Below, piece after piece: positions 37,358-45,737 of a DNA stretch of 64,000 bases (positions are counted from its first letter, which is position 1; every line of letters begins with the position of its first letter). A model generated the notes under the pieces. The model saw only the letters and a program-made list of their open reading frames with translations, did not search any database and was not told the origin of the DNA. Both the position numbers and the translations under genes were made by a program. The stretch spans positions 1 to 64,000 of the forward strand of contig NZ_JBEPNO010000025.1 of NCBI RefSeq assembly GCF_040546275.1. The letters are read 5' to 3'. Origin of the DNA: Nakamurella sp040546275. GTDB taxonomy: Bacteria; Actinomycetota; Actinomycetes; Mycobacteriales; Nakamurellaceae.

Positions 37358-37654
37358 CTGTCACCCGGACCAGGATGCCGAGGGTGGCCCGTAGACCGGC
37401 CTCCGGGATGATCGGGAAGTTCACCCGCTCCCGGTACCGGTCCAGGATCTGGCTCCAGTCGGTACCTCAGCGAGGGATTCACGATCCATGCGCACCAGAG
37501 AGGTATCGCCGACCTTCTTGACGGGTAGGCCCTCGGCGCTCTGCAACATCCCCGAGCTGTCGATCGCGACGTGACCCTGCGGGTCGCACAGCGCCGAGAA
37601 CAGCTGCGTGGCCGGTGCATCGATCTGGCGCTGCACCTCGAAACGTTCGGTCAT
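37358..37654 (-). pseudogene. SRPBCC/polyketide-cyclase-like gene with internal deletion and frameshift
   Basis: The first part from ATG 37654 reads MTERFEVQRQIDAPATQLFS and continues to SLVRMDRESLAEVPTG, a typical SRPBCC N-terminal half. It then ends in an unrelated short tail at 37421. In another frame the C-terminal end of the same family follows at once (DWSQILDRYRERVNFPI, then PEAGLRATLGILVRV). About 60 central codons appear to be deleted at about 37465, with loss of frame. No functional product is expected. The strand is convergent with the VC0807-type gene. Confidence 0.75.
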
Positions 37655-37741
37655 CGGTGGTGATCCTTTACCCGCGATCGGTGGCAACCGGCGGACAGAC
37701 TCCCACCGTCGAGGCTAGCGTGGGCCACCGGAGGTGTGAAC

Positions 37742-38359
37742 GTGGCCGAACTCTCGGACCAGCAGGTGAAGATCGAGAAACTGATCGGTTCCGCCGAGGA
37801 ATTGCGCTGGACGGTGTCCCGGCTGCAACTGCAACTCCAACAGACCCGCGCGGTGATGGTCGGCGCCGCGACCTGGGTCTTCGGCCTGTTCCTGGCGGCG
37901 TCGGTCTTCACCCCGATCATCAAGCTGCGTCCCTACGATGACGATGATCCCGAGTCGTACAGCATTGTGCGCGTCATCGGTGCGGGATTGGGGGCCAAGA
38001 CCAGGTCCGGTGAGTCCGACCCCGACGGGTCGTTCTACGGCATCACCTTCCTGGTCCTGCTCCTGGTGGTCCTGGTTTCGCTCCACCGGCTCCAGGCGAT
38101 CGGCGGGCGAAAGGCAACCAAGAGCACCTTCACGTCGCTGACGGCCGCCGTCCTGCTGTTCGGGACCGCCGGCGCCTGGTTGACATTGCTCCTCGACGTG
38201 AAGCGCTCGTGGTGGCAGCTCGAGCCGGGGATCTTCCTGCTGACCATCGGTGCGTTGGGGTTCGCCGTGCTGGCGCTGTGGTCCAGGGCCAGGCCATGGT
38301 GGATCGTTCCGGCCGGCGAACCTCTGGCGGGCAGATCGTTCCGGGACCTGTCCCGGTAG
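37742..38359 (+). CDS. Membrane protein of unknown function with N-terminal coiled coil
   Basis: About 205 residues from GTG 37742, with GGAGG seven bases upstream; GTG 37736 is less well spaced. Residues 1-35 form an amphipathic coiled-coil-like helix (KIEKLIGSAEELRWTVSRLQ). Four hydrophobic segments follow (VGAATWVFGLFLAASVF; ITFLVLLLVVLVSLH; SLTAAVLLFGTAGAWLTLLL; IFLLTIGALGFAVLALW). I do not recognise a family. It starts next to the SRPBCC remnant on the opposite strand. Confidence 0.75.
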   Translation: MAELSDQQVKIEKLIGSAEELRWTVSRLQLQLQQTRAVMVGAATWVFGLFLAASVFTPIIKLRPYDDDDPESYSIVRVIGAGLGAKTRSGESDPDGSFYGITFLVLLLVVLVSLHRLQAIGGRKATKSTFTSLTAAVLLFGTAGAWLTLLLDVKRSWWQLEPGIFLLTIGALGFAVLALWSRARPWWIVPAGEPLAGRSFRDLSR

Positions 38360-38367
38360 GACAGGTC

Positions 38368-39237
38368 TCACCCGGTCCGGAAGCTGTCAGCGTGGTCGCG
38401 GGCGAACTGCGCAAAATCCCGAGGCTGCGCGCCGGTGACGTCGTGAACGGCGGCGGACACGAGCGCCGCCTCGCCCCGGCTGTAGTGCGCGTAGTCCTCC
38501 AGCGTGCCGCCGATCTGCCACGGCGGGAGGATTCCCTCCAGCGCCGCCCCGAACTGCTCCGGCGGGGCATCGGCGAAGGTGATGGTGCGGCCCAACGCCA
38601 CGCCGAGCGCCTCGGCGATCTGCTGGTGGGTGATCGCTGCCGGCCCGGTGAGCGTATACGTGGCGCGATGGTGTCCGTCCTGCGTGAGGACCGCCGCAGC
38701 GACCTCGGCGATGTCGCGGACGTCGATGGCACTGACCGCTGCGGTGCCGATCGGGGCGAAGAACGTGTTCTGCTGAGCGATGAGTCCGGCAAAGGCCAGG
38801 AACCCCTGGAAGAACAGGTTCGGCCGGAGAAACGTGTAGTCGATACCGATCTCCCGGATGTGCTGTTCCACCGCCGCGTGATAACGAAGGAACCGCACCG
38901 GCGAGTCCGGTTCGGCACCGAGCTGGGACAGCACGACCAGTTGCTCCACGCCGGATTCGGCGGCCAGATCGGCGAACCGCACCTGCTGCTCCTGCGCCTG
39001 CTCGGAGGAGGACGTCACCAGGTAGGCGCTGCCGACCCCGGTCAACGCTGAAGCCAGCGACCGCCGGTCGTCGAAATCGGCCACGACGGTTTCCACACCG
39101 TCCGGGAAACGGCCGGCTGCAGGGGGTTTGCGGACCAGCGCGCGGACCGTGACACCCTTGGCGGCGAGGCTCCGCACCAGGGCGGAACCGGTACTCCCGG
39201 TAGCGCCGGTGATCAGAATGGTGTTCTTGCTGTTCAT
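38368..39237 (-). CDS. NmrA-like NAD(P)-binding atypical SDR
   Basis: A protein of 289 residues with AAGGAG before ATG 39237. The cofactor motif TILITGATGSTGSALVRSLA is at residues 6-25, followed by VRALVRK, whose Arg favours NADP. It lacks the classical Y-x-x-x-K site and carries NmrA features (LSQLGAEPDSPVRFLRYHAA; DYTFLRPNLFFQGF). Such proteins act as redox sensors or quinone reductases. The next gene upstream on the same strand is a small membrane protein with a 38-base gap, so they may be co-transcribed. Confidence 0.87.
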   Translation of the reverse strand: MNSKNTILITGATGSTGSALVRSLAAKGVTVRALVRKPPAAGRFPDGVETVVADFDDRRSLASALTGVGSAYLVTSSSEQAQEQQVRFADLAAESGVEQLVVLSQLGAEPDSPVRFLRYHAAVEQHIREIGIDYTFLRPNLFFQGFLAFAGLIAQQNTFFAPIGTAAVSAIDVRDIAEVAAAVLTQDGHHRATYTLTGPAAITHQQIAEALGVALGRTITFADAPPEQFGAALEGILPPWQIGGTLEDYAHYSRGEAALVSAAVHDVTGAQPRDFAQFARDHADSFRTG

Positions 39238-39275
39238 CGTGTTGCTCCTTGTCGGGCGGGAAATGGGAGGGTAGA

Positions 39276-39635
39276 TCAGTTCTTGCGGAGGTGGATCCGG
39301 ATCATGACGGCGGCGGCGGCCATGCTGATCAGCACCACGAAGATCGGGTTCATGTCACGGGAAAGGCTTCTCGCGCCGTCCGGCCGGATCAGCCAGATGG
39401 CCAACGGTGTGGCGTAGACGATTCCGAGCGCGATGGCCCACTGGCGAAGGGCTCGGAGGCGTGCGTCGCGCAGCGTCCCGACCAGCACGAGCATCACCGG
39501 GATGACGGCGAGCATCGCGAACTGGCCGATCACCATGACCGGGATTGACCAGAGGGAGATCAGGAAGTAGCGCGGGTAGCGCCTTCTTGCGGAGACGGGT
39601 GCGTCGACGGGGGCGGGGGCGGATGAGGTGGCCAT
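39276..39635 (-). CDS. Small membrane protein of unknown function
   Basis: A protein of 119 residues with CGGAG before ATG 39635. A Pro/Ala-rich N-terminus is followed by three to four hydrophobic helices (YFLISLWSIPVMVIGQFAML; VIPVMLVLVG; WAIALGIVYATPLAIWLI; IFVVLISMAAAAVMI). No family recognised. It lies between the MFS pump and the NmrA-like gene on the same strand; the TetR-controlled transcript could extend through it. Confidence 0.78.
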   Translation of the reverse strand: MATSSAPAPVDAPVSARRRYPRYFLISLWSIPVMVIGQFAMLAVIPVMLVLVGTLRDARLRALRQWAIALGIVYATPLAIWLIRPDGARSLSRDMNPIFVVLISMAAAAVMIRIHLRKN

Positions 39636-39698
39636 GGGTGGATCTCCGTTCGGGTTGGTGTGATGACTTCGGGGGCGGATCTTGACGTCACGGGTTGA

Positions 39699-39845
39699 TC
39701 AGTGCCGGCGCCCAACGGCTGTCACCGTCACGAGCGCGGCGACGCCGGCGGCGACCGCGGCGGCGAGAAAGGCCCAGGAGTAGCCGGCATTCACCGCGAA
39801 CAGCGCGGTCTGGGAGGACGCGGCCGCGTCGTGCGGGAATTGGCC
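39699..39845 (-). other. Out-of-frame tail of the MFS transporter gene
   Basis: Directly after the pump's coding sequence loses similarity, another frame reads DAAASSQTALFAVNAGYSWAF and then a hydrophobic helix ending VTVTAVGRRH with a stop at 39699. This is the expected last transmembrane helix and tail of a DHA2 pump, so a single indel near 39836 displaced it. Confidence 0.75.
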
Positions 39846-41146
39846 AGGGTGGCAAGTGCCGCCAGTCCAACGGCGCCGCCGATCTGCTGGGTGGTATTCA
39901 CCAGACCCCCGGCGACACCGGCGTCCCGGGCGGGCACACCGGACACGGCGATGCTGGTGATCGGGACGAACGCCGTGCCCAGGCCGATCCCGACGAGCAG
40001 CGACGGGCCGAGGATGTCGACGAGGAAACTACCGTCGACCGGTGCCAGCCCGAACCAGCAAAGTCCGGCGGCGAGTCCCAGGAGGCCCGCGGTCAGCACC
40101 GCACGGTCGGAGAACCGGGCGATCAACGGTCCAGCGAACCCTGCCGCGAGGATGAGTGCGAGCGCGAGCGGCAACTGGGAGAGACCGGCAGTGATCGGTC
40201 CGTACCCGAGCACGAACTGCTCGTACAGGGACAGGAAGTAGAACAGGCCCAGCATGGCGATGCCGGTGAGGAACATGACCGCGTTGCCGGCGGCGACGGT
40301 CCGTATTGTCAGCAGGTGCAGCGGGATCAGCGGGTGAGTGCCGGTGGCCTGGAGTCGGACGAAGACGCCCAGCAGTACGATGCCGGCGGCGAGCAGTCCG
40401 AGGGTGACCGGTGAGGTCCAGCCCCAGGCGGTGGCCTCGGACAGGCCGACGACCATCGCAACGAGACCGCCGGTGACGGTCGTCGCACCGAGCAGGTCGA
40501 AGTCGGCCATCGTCAGGCGGGCGGTGCGTTCTGCCCGGCTCTCCGGGACCACCCGTCGGGTCAGTGCGATGACGGCGATGCCGATGGGCACGTTGATCAG
40601 GAACACCGACCGCCAACCCAGGCTGCCGGTGAGCAGACCACCGAACAGGACGCCGGCTGCGGCGCCGCCGGCGGCGACCGCGCCCCAGATGCTCAACGCT
40701 GTGGTGCGCTCCTCTCCTTCGCGAAAGGTGCTTGTCACCAATGACAATGCTGCGGGGGCCAGCATCGCCGCGCCGATGCCCTGCAGGGCCCGCGCGGTGA
40801 TCAGGAAGGCGCCGTCAGGGGCGACACCGGCGGCCAGCGAGGCCAGGGAGAACAACCCGATGCCGGCGGTGAAGACCAGTCGGCGCCCGAGCAGGTCGGC
40901 CAGCCGTCCGCCCAGCGGTAGGAGCGCCCCGAAGGCGACGACGTAGGCGGTGATGATCCAGGCCAGGTGGGTGGCGGCCAGCTGAAGGCCGTTCCCGATG
41001 TCCGGCAGCGCGATGTTCACGATCGAGGCATCGAGCACCACAATGAACTCCGCGGTGGCCAGCAGGGCAAGTGCCTTCCAGCGGCGGCCGTCCGACTGCG
41101 GGGTCGGGCTTCCGCCCGTCGCGGCGATGGTTGCGGTGATGGTCAT
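39791..41146 (-). CDS. MFS drug-efflux transporter (DHA2/EmrB-QacA type), C-terminal helix frameshifted
   Basis: A protein of 451 residues from ATG 41146. It has the DHA2 pattern: ATAEFIVVLDASIVNIALPD in TM1, motif A GGRLADLLGRR, motif C-like GAAMLAPAALSLV, and many hydrophobic helices. The reading frame ends in an Arg/Pro-rich tail (RTTRPRPPRPRCSR) in place of the last helix, which is intact in another frame to 39699. Loss of that helix would probably impair the pump. It exports drugs using the proton gradient and is divergent from a TetR regulator with an intervening dyad. Confidence 0.85.
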   Translation of the reverse strand: MTITATIAATGGSPTPQSDGRRWKALALLATAEFIVVLDASIVNIALPDIGNGLQLAATHLAWIITAYVVAFGALLPLGGRLADLLGRRLVFTAGIGLFSLASLAAGVAPDGAFLITARALQGIGAAMLAPAALSLVTSTFREGEERTTALSIWGAVAAGGAAAGVLFGGLLTGSLGWRSVFLINVPIGIAVIALTRRVVPESRAERTARLTMADFDLLGATTVTGGLVAMVVGLSEATAWGWTSPVTLGLLAAGIVLLGVFVRLQATGTHPLIPLHLLTIRTVAAGNAVMFLTGIAMLGLFYFLSLYEQFVLGYGPITAGLSQLPLALALILAAGFAGPLIARFSDRAVLTAGLLGLAAGLCWFGLAPVDGSFLVDILGPSLLVGIGLGTAFVPITSIAVSGVPARDAGVAGGLVNTTQQIGGAVGLAALATLANSRTTRPRPPRPRCSR

Positions 41147-41174
41147 GTCTATTCCTTCGGGCGGCGGTCGGCTG

Positions 41175-41207
41175 GTTAGTGGTTATCGCGTTGTTATAGC
41201 TTCTAAC
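41175..41207. promoter_or_regulatory. Imperfect dyad, candidate TetR operator
   Basis: Arms at 41175-41186 and 41196-41207 match as inverted repeats at 9 of 12 positions, with gttag/ctaac ends. It is centred in the 110-bp gap between the divergent MFS and TetR genes, in a locally AT-rich patch where promoters are expected. Confidence 0.5.
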
Positions 41208-41256
41208 TTAGCACCATGCCGTAGCATCGTGTCAAGGGTCAATCGAGAGGTCACGG

Positions 41257-41934
41257 ATGAGCGAGCAGACGTTGAGTCGACGGGAGCTGTACCGGGAGCA
41301 GACACGCGCCGAGATCATGATGATCGGATTGCGCCAGATCGCCGACGGCGGAGCGGAAGCGTTGTCGCTCAACGCCATCGCGAAGGAAATGGCCGTCTCC
41401 GGGGCCGCGCTCTACCGATACTTCGCCAGTCGGGACGAACTCCTCGCTGCACTGGTCGTGCAGAGCTACGAGGATCTCGCCCGGACCTTGGAGGCTTCCG
41501 CTGCCAAGCGCCACAAACTCGGTCCGGCGCGCGTCCACGCCGTCGCAGCCGCCTATCGTGCCTGGGCCTTGGCCGAGCCGCATCGCTACCGACTGGTCTT
41601 CTCCACCCGGCTCGACCCTGGCCGGCTTGCCTCCGACGAGATAGTGCTGGCCTCGCAGCGCAGCATGAACGTGTTCCTCCAGGCGCTCGGCAGCCTGCCG
41701 CCCCATTCCGACGCCACCGGGCGAGGCGTCAGCCCGGCGCTGGCCGCCCAACTCGAGGCCTGGCACCAGCGCTCTTCCGAACCGGCCCTCTCACCGGCGA
41801 CCCTGCGCCTTGGCGTGACCTGCTGGACCCGGCTGCACGGCATCATGAGCCTTGAACTCGACGGCCATCTGCATGCCACGAACATCGACCCGGCTCTGCT
41901 CTACGCCGCCGAGGTCGAGGACCTCATCGGCTGA
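41257..41934 (+). CDS. TetR/AcrR-family regulator with WHG-type C-terminal domain
   Basis: A protein of 225 residues. The helix-turn-helix is ALSLNAIAKEMAVSGAALYR with YFASRDELLAALV following (residues 35-70). The C-terminal part (AYRAWALAEPHRYRLVFSTR; SPATLRLGVTCWTRLHGIMS) matches the TetR_C WHG type. It probably represses the divergent MFS pump and itself. The gene ends in a hairpin overlapping its stop codon. Confidence 0.9.
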   Translation: MSEQTLSRRELYREQTRAEIMMIGLRQIADGGAEALSLNAIAKEMAVSGAALYRYFASRDELLAALVVQSYEDLARTLEASAAKRHKLGPARVHAVAAAYRAWALAEPHRYRLVFSTRLDPGRLASDEIVLASQRSMNVFLQALGSLPPHSDATGRGVSPALAAQLEAWHQRSSEPALSPATLRLGVTCWTRLHGIMSLELDGHLHATNIDPALLYAAEVEDLIG

Positions 41935-41962
41935 GTCGCCGACCCCCTTCGGCGGGCTCAGC
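41930..41962 (+). terminator. Hairpin terminator after the TetR gene
   Basis: gctgag plus tcgccga pairs with tcggcg plus ctcagc across a short C-rich loop, about 12 bp of stem with one bulge. It overlaps the TGA stop. There is no T-run, as usual for actinobacteria. Confidence 0.6.
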
Positions 41963-42185
41963 GGAAGAAGGTGTAGCCGGATTCGACTGCGCATCAGATC
42001 GCCACTTCGTATTTTTCCGGCAGAGACTGCCTCCTGACCCGTGACGAGGTCACTGACCCGCGAATAGCCACTCCCGCTTGCCTTTTCGGCTCCGGCATCG
42101 CCGCCAATGGCGAGGTATCAGACCTTGATCACGGTGCTCTCGATGTTCCGTAGAACCCCCGTTGGTCACCTGGAAGCAGGTCGTC

Positions 42186-42716
42186 GTGAATGCAGTGCAC
42201 CTGATCGTCCAGGAATGGTGTCGTCAACAGCCGGACGCTTGCGCGGTCCGCGACGCCTCCACCCATCGGGAACTGACTTTTCGTCAGCTGTGGCAGCTCT
42301 CGGGCTCGGTCGCCCATCAACTCGAGGCCCGCGGCGTGCGGCGCGGAGACGTCATCGGTCTCGCTGTGCCCCGATCGGTCGACCTGGTCGTCGGGATGCT
42401 CGGCATCCTGCGGGCCGGCGCGGCCTACCTGGCGCTCGACGCCCAAGCGCCCGTCGACCGGATTGCCATCATGCTGGCGGAGGCCGGGGTCAAAGTCGTG
42501 CTGGAGGCGCCGGGGGATTCCACGCCGGATCCGCTCCCAGGTTGGTCGCTCCCACAAGACATCCACCGATTGGCCGTCCCCAGAACACCGTTCTCAGCGG
42601 GCGTCAACTGGTGGTTCGGGAAATGGAGGCGGCAAGGGCACTTTCGTGTGCCGCCGCCTCCAAGTTATAGCGCAGAGGGGGGCTTGTGGCAAGGCCCCGG
42701 TCGTGCTGCACCATAG
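42186..42716 (+). pseudogene. Fragment of an NRPS/acyl-adenylate-forming adenylation domain
   Basis: The frame from GTG 42186 shows the start of an adenylation domain: VQEWCRQQPDACAVRD, ELTFRQLWQLSGSVAHQLEA, GVRRGDVIGLAVPRSVDLVV, ILRAGAAYLALDAQAPVDRI and MLAEAGVKVVL. Similarity stops after about 115 residues, before the ATP-binding core motif A3 (TSGSTG type). The remaining residues run through a hairpin at 42625-42661 without family features. It is therefore a 5' fragment of a synthetase, about a fifth of a domain. It lies just before an aromatic polyketide-type hydroxylase, so both may remain from a secondary-metabolite cluster. Confidence 0.75.
42625..42661 (+). terminator. GC-rich hairpin inside the tail of the adenylation fragment
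   Basis: A long stem (ggaggcggc... pairing with ...gccgcctcc, inner cac/gtg) with a small T-rich loop lies about 125 bases before the monooxygenase start. It may end the fragment's transcript. No T-run follows. Confidence 0.5.
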
Positions 42717-42787
42717 GCGTCCAAGGTCGGCTGCCTGCGGGAATACGGGGACGGCTGACCGGAAGTGCAGTGTTGAAGGGGGATCTC

Positions 42788-44221
42788 TTGATCGACGTGA
42801 TCATTGCCGGCGCTGGACCGACCGGCTTGATGCTGGCCGCCGAATTGCGGCTGCAGGGCGTGCACACCGTCATAGTGGAGAAGGAGGCCGAACCGGCCAC
42901 GTACGTGCGCGCGCTCGGCCTGCATGTCCGCAGCATCGAGGTGATGGATCAGCGCGGGCTGCTGGAGCGGTTCCTCGCGCACGGCAAGCAGTATGCGAGC
43001 GGCGGCTTCTTCGCCGGGATCACCACGGCGTGGCCCGAGCATCTGGACACCGCCCATCCGTACATCCTCGGCATTCCCCAGCCCACCACCGAGCGTCTGC
43101 TGACGGAGCACGCCGTCGAGCTGGGCGCCGAGATCCACCGCGGCTGCGAACTTGTCGGATTGACCCAGGACGAGCACGGCGTGACGGTCCAGTTGGCCGG
43201 GGGTGATCAGCTGCGCTCGCGCTACCTCGTCGGCTGCGACGGCGGCCGGAGCACGGTGCGCAAACTGCTTGGCGTCGGCTTCCCCGGCGAACCAACGAGG
43301 GTCGAAACCCTGCTGGGCGAGATGGGGTTGACGGAAGATCCCGAGACGATTGCCGCCGTCGGCGAGGAGGTCCGCAAGACCCAACGACGGTTCGGCGCGA
43401 TGCCGCTGGGCGAGGGGATGTACCGGGTGCTCGTCCCCGCTGCCGGCGTGGCCGCGGACCGGGCGGAGCCACCGACCCTCGACGAGTTCAAGGAGCAACT
43501 GCAGGCCGCCTCGGGCACCGACTTCGGTGCCCACTCACCACGCTGGCTCTCGCGTTTCGGCGACGCCACCCGCCTCGCCGAGCAGTACCGGACGGGCCGG
43601 GTACTGCTGGCCGGCGATGCCGCGCACATCCACCCGCCGACCGGTGGACAAGGCCTCAACCTGGGCGTCCAGGACGCGTTCAACCTTGGATGGAAACTGG
43701 CGGCCGAGGTCAACCGCTGGGCGCCGCCGGGACTGCTCGACAGCTATCACTCCGAACGCCACCCGGTGGCCGCCGACGTCCTGGAACACACCCGGGCTCA
43801 GATGGAGCTGCTGTCCTCCGAGCCGGGCGCCCGGTCAGTACGGCGCCTACTCACCGAACTGATGGACTTCGACGACGTGAACCGGTACCTGATCGAGAAG
43901 ATCACCGCGATCGGCATCCGCTACGACTTCGGGGAGAGCCACGAGCTGCTCGGCCGCCGCCTCCGCGACGTGAAGCTGAGAGGCGGCCGCCTCTACGAGC
44001 TGATGCACGCCGGGCGCGGACTTCTGCTCGACCAGACCGGCCGCCTCTTCGTCACGGGCTGGGCGGACCGCGTGGACCACGTGGTCGACATCATCGATGA
44101 CACCGAGGAACTGGACGTGCCGGCCGTCCTGCTCCGCCCCGATGGGCACATCGCATGGGTTGGCGACGATCAGCAGGACCTGCTCCGCCACCTGCCGACC
44201 TGGTTCGGCGAAACCGACTGA
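42788..44221 (+). CDS. FAD-dependent aromatic hydroxylase (PgaE/RdmE/Rox type)
   Basis: About 477 residues from TTG 42788, with AAGGGGGA five bases upstream; GTG 42770 is the alternative. FAD motifs are DVIIAGAGPTGLMLAAELRL near the start and the GD motif VLLAGDAAHIHPPTGGQGLN near residue 275. The C-terminal thioredoxin-like domain (GRGLLLDQTGRLFVTGWADR; PAVLLRPDGHIAWVGDD) is typical of polyketide hydroxylases and rifampicin monooxygenases. The enzyme hydroxylates polycyclic aromatics with NADPH and O2. With the adenylation fragment upstream it may be a leftover tailoring gene or an antibiotic-inactivating enzyme. Confidence 0.87.
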   Translation: MIDVIIAGAGPTGLMLAAELRLQGVHTVIVEKEAEPATYVRALGLHVRSIEVMDQRGLLERFLAHGKQYASGGFFAGITTAWPEHLDTAHPYILGIPQPTTERLLTEHAVELGAEIHRGCELVGLTQDEHGVTVQLAGGDQLRSRYLVGCDGGRSTVRKLLGVGFPGEPTRVETLLGEMGLTEDPETIAAVGEEVRKTQRRFGAMPLGEGMYRVLVPAAGVAADRAEPPTLDEFKEQLQAASGTDFGAHSPRWLSRFGDATRLAEQYRTGRVLLAGDAAHIHPPTGGQGLNLGVQDAFNLGWKLAAEVNRWAPPGLLDSYHSERHPVAADVLEHTRAQMELLSSEPGARSVRRLLTELMDFDDVNRYLIEKITAIGIRYDFGESHELLGRRLRDVKLRGGRLYELMHAGRGLLLDQTGRLFVTGWADRVDHVVDIIDDTEELDVPAVLLRPDGHIAWVGDDQQDLLRHLPTWFGETD

Positions 44222-44318
44222 CCTCCGACCATGCGCACGCGGGTCCCGGCGGGGACGGGATGGGCTGTTGCGCTGGTCAGGCGACCTCGCGAACTCAGCG
44301 CTGACAGCCATCGATCGG

Positions 44319-44324
44319 TATAAT
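44319..44324 (+). promoter_or_regulatory. Perfect TATAAT box, candidate -10 element
   Basis: An exact TATAAT stands out in this GC-rich gap, 160 bases before the AAA-family gene. No good -35 hexamer sits 16-18 bases upstream, so it is a weak call. Confidence 0.3.
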
Positions 44325-44482
44325 TCAGGGCATGAATGCATGTGCATCCGTGACTCGTCCCCGCTGTTTCGCTGACGGCGCTGGGACAGTCTGCAGGTAA
44401 GTTCTTCGTTTCGGTGCCGCTGGCTTCCCGCCGGGCGGCCGTTTCGCGTTGCCTGGCCCCTGCCAATTCCTCAGGAGCCCGC

Positions 44483-45100
44483 ATGTATTTGCATCTGCAC
44501 CACGAACCGACCAATCCACGCGTCGCACCCGCAGTCGTCTATTTGATCGTCGGACTTCCCGGAGCAGGAAAGACAACTCGCGCAAAGGAAATCGAACTCA
44601 GCGCGCCCGCCTTGCGACTGACGCCCGACGAGTGGCAGATCGCGCTGTTCCGCGGTCGGAATCCTCCAGATCAGCGTGATCTCGTGGAGGGCAAGCTGGT
44701 CGAGCTCGGCATGCGAGCCGCTGAGCTGGGCAACGACGTCGTCCTCGACTTCGGACTGTGGGGCAAGGACGAACGATCAGCCCTGCGCTGGATCGCCGGC
44801 ACTGTCGGTTCGCGGAGCCAGGTCGTCTACCTACCCATCGACCACGGGGAGCAGCGGAGGCGCGTCAGGAATCGATTCGCCACCACGCCTGATCAGACGT
44901 TCCACATGAGCGACGCCGAACTCGTGAAGTGGCGAGCTCAATTCCAGGCGCCGGACGCCGAAGAACTTCAGGGCTCGCAGATTCCACCAGTCCCTCCGGA
45001 GTACGCAACCTGGTCGCACTGGGCCTCGGAGCGCTGGCCATCGTTGCCGGACCGCTACGGGCCGCCCACCGGCGGCTTGCGACAGTCACCCCAGCCCTGA
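44483..45100 (+). CDS. AAA/zeta-like P-loop kinase-type protein
   Basis: A protein of 205 residues; AGGAG lies six bases before ATG 44483. Walker A is LIVGLPGAGKTTRAKEIE at about residue 22. A Walker B-like acidic strand is VVLDFGLWGKDER, and arginines for a lid are in RRRVRNRF. The fold matches small AAA_33-type nucleotide or antibiotic kinases (chloramphenicol phosphotransferase/zeta-like). The target cannot be inferred. It is monocistronic, 98 bases before the sigma-factor gene. Confidence 0.82.
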   Translation: MYLHLHHEPTNPRVAPAVVYLIVGLPGAGKTTRAKEIELSAPALRLTPDEWQIALFRGRNPPDQRDLVEGKLVELGMRAAELGNDVVLDFGLWGKDERSALRWIAGTVGSRSQVVYLPIDHGEQRRRVRNRFATTPDQTFHMSDAELVKWRAQFQAPDAEELQGSQIPPVPPEYATWSHWASERWPSLPDRYGPPTGGLRQSPQP

Positions 45101-45197
45101 CCAAAATAGGAAGTGAGGTTCTGGGCCGTCGGGCGTCTACTCAGTGTCAGAGCAGATGGGTGGCACAGCAGGCCGCGCGACATGGGCAGGAGCCGGT

Positions 45198-45737
45198 ATG
45201 AACTTGGCCAGACCTCCGGTGCAGCCGCCCGAGTCAGTGAGGGCAGATCCCACGGCAGAACACGTGATGGACGGGTTGTACCGGGATCACTACGCCTCGC
45301 TGGTCCGGATCGCCGCGTTGATGACCGACAGTCGGCAGCTGGCCGAGGAGATCGTGCAGGACGCCTTCACCGAGCTGCTGGTTCGTCAGCAGACGGTCGA
45401 GCCGGGCAAAACCCTGGCGTATCTGCGGAAGTCGGTAGCCAATCGGTCGAAATCCGCGCTCCGACGTCGCCGCACCGTGCGCAACCATCGGCCCGAGGAA
45501 CCCGTTGCGGTCGCAGCCGCCGAGACTGTGGTCCTGCGTGCGGTCGGCTTCGACCTGCTGCTGGCCGGCATCGGTCGATTGCCGATCCGGCAGCGCCAGG
45601 TCCTGGTGCTTCGTTACTACAGCGGCGCATCCATCGCCGAAACGGCTGCGGCGCTGGGTATCAGCCACGCCGCCGTCACCACATCCACCCACCGGGCGTT
45701 GCAAGCGCTCGCCCCTCTGAAAGATGACCTGCGATGA
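45198..45737 (+). CDS. ECF sigma factor (SigE-like, sigma-70 regions 2 and 4)
   Basis: About 179 residues from ATG 45198, with AGGAG five bases upstream. Region 2 is LYRDHYASLVRIAALMTDSR followed by AEEIVQDAFTELL, and region 4 is LPIRQRQVLVLRYYSGASIA followed by ALGISHAAVTTSTHRAL. It directs RNA polymerase to its own regulon. The stop overlaps the ATG of the next gene (ATGA), a single-pass membrane protein. That is the classic place for an anti-sigma factor, but the partner lacks a zinc-finger anti-sigma domain. No autoregulatory -35/-10 pair was identified by eye. Confidence 0.88.
   Translation: MNLARPPVQPPESVRADPTAEHVMDGLYRDHYASLVRIAALMTDSRQLAEEIVQDAFTELLVRQQTVEPGKTLAYLRKSVANRSKSALRRRRTVRNHRPEEPVAVAAAETVVLRAVGFDLLLAGIGRLPIRQRQVLVLRYYSGASIAETAAALGISHAAVTTSTHRALQALAPLKDDLR

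Noticed and set aside
44319..44324. Strong promoter for the AAA-family gene
   Set aside because: Only the -10 is convincing; no -35 at proper spacing, so it is listed with low confidence.
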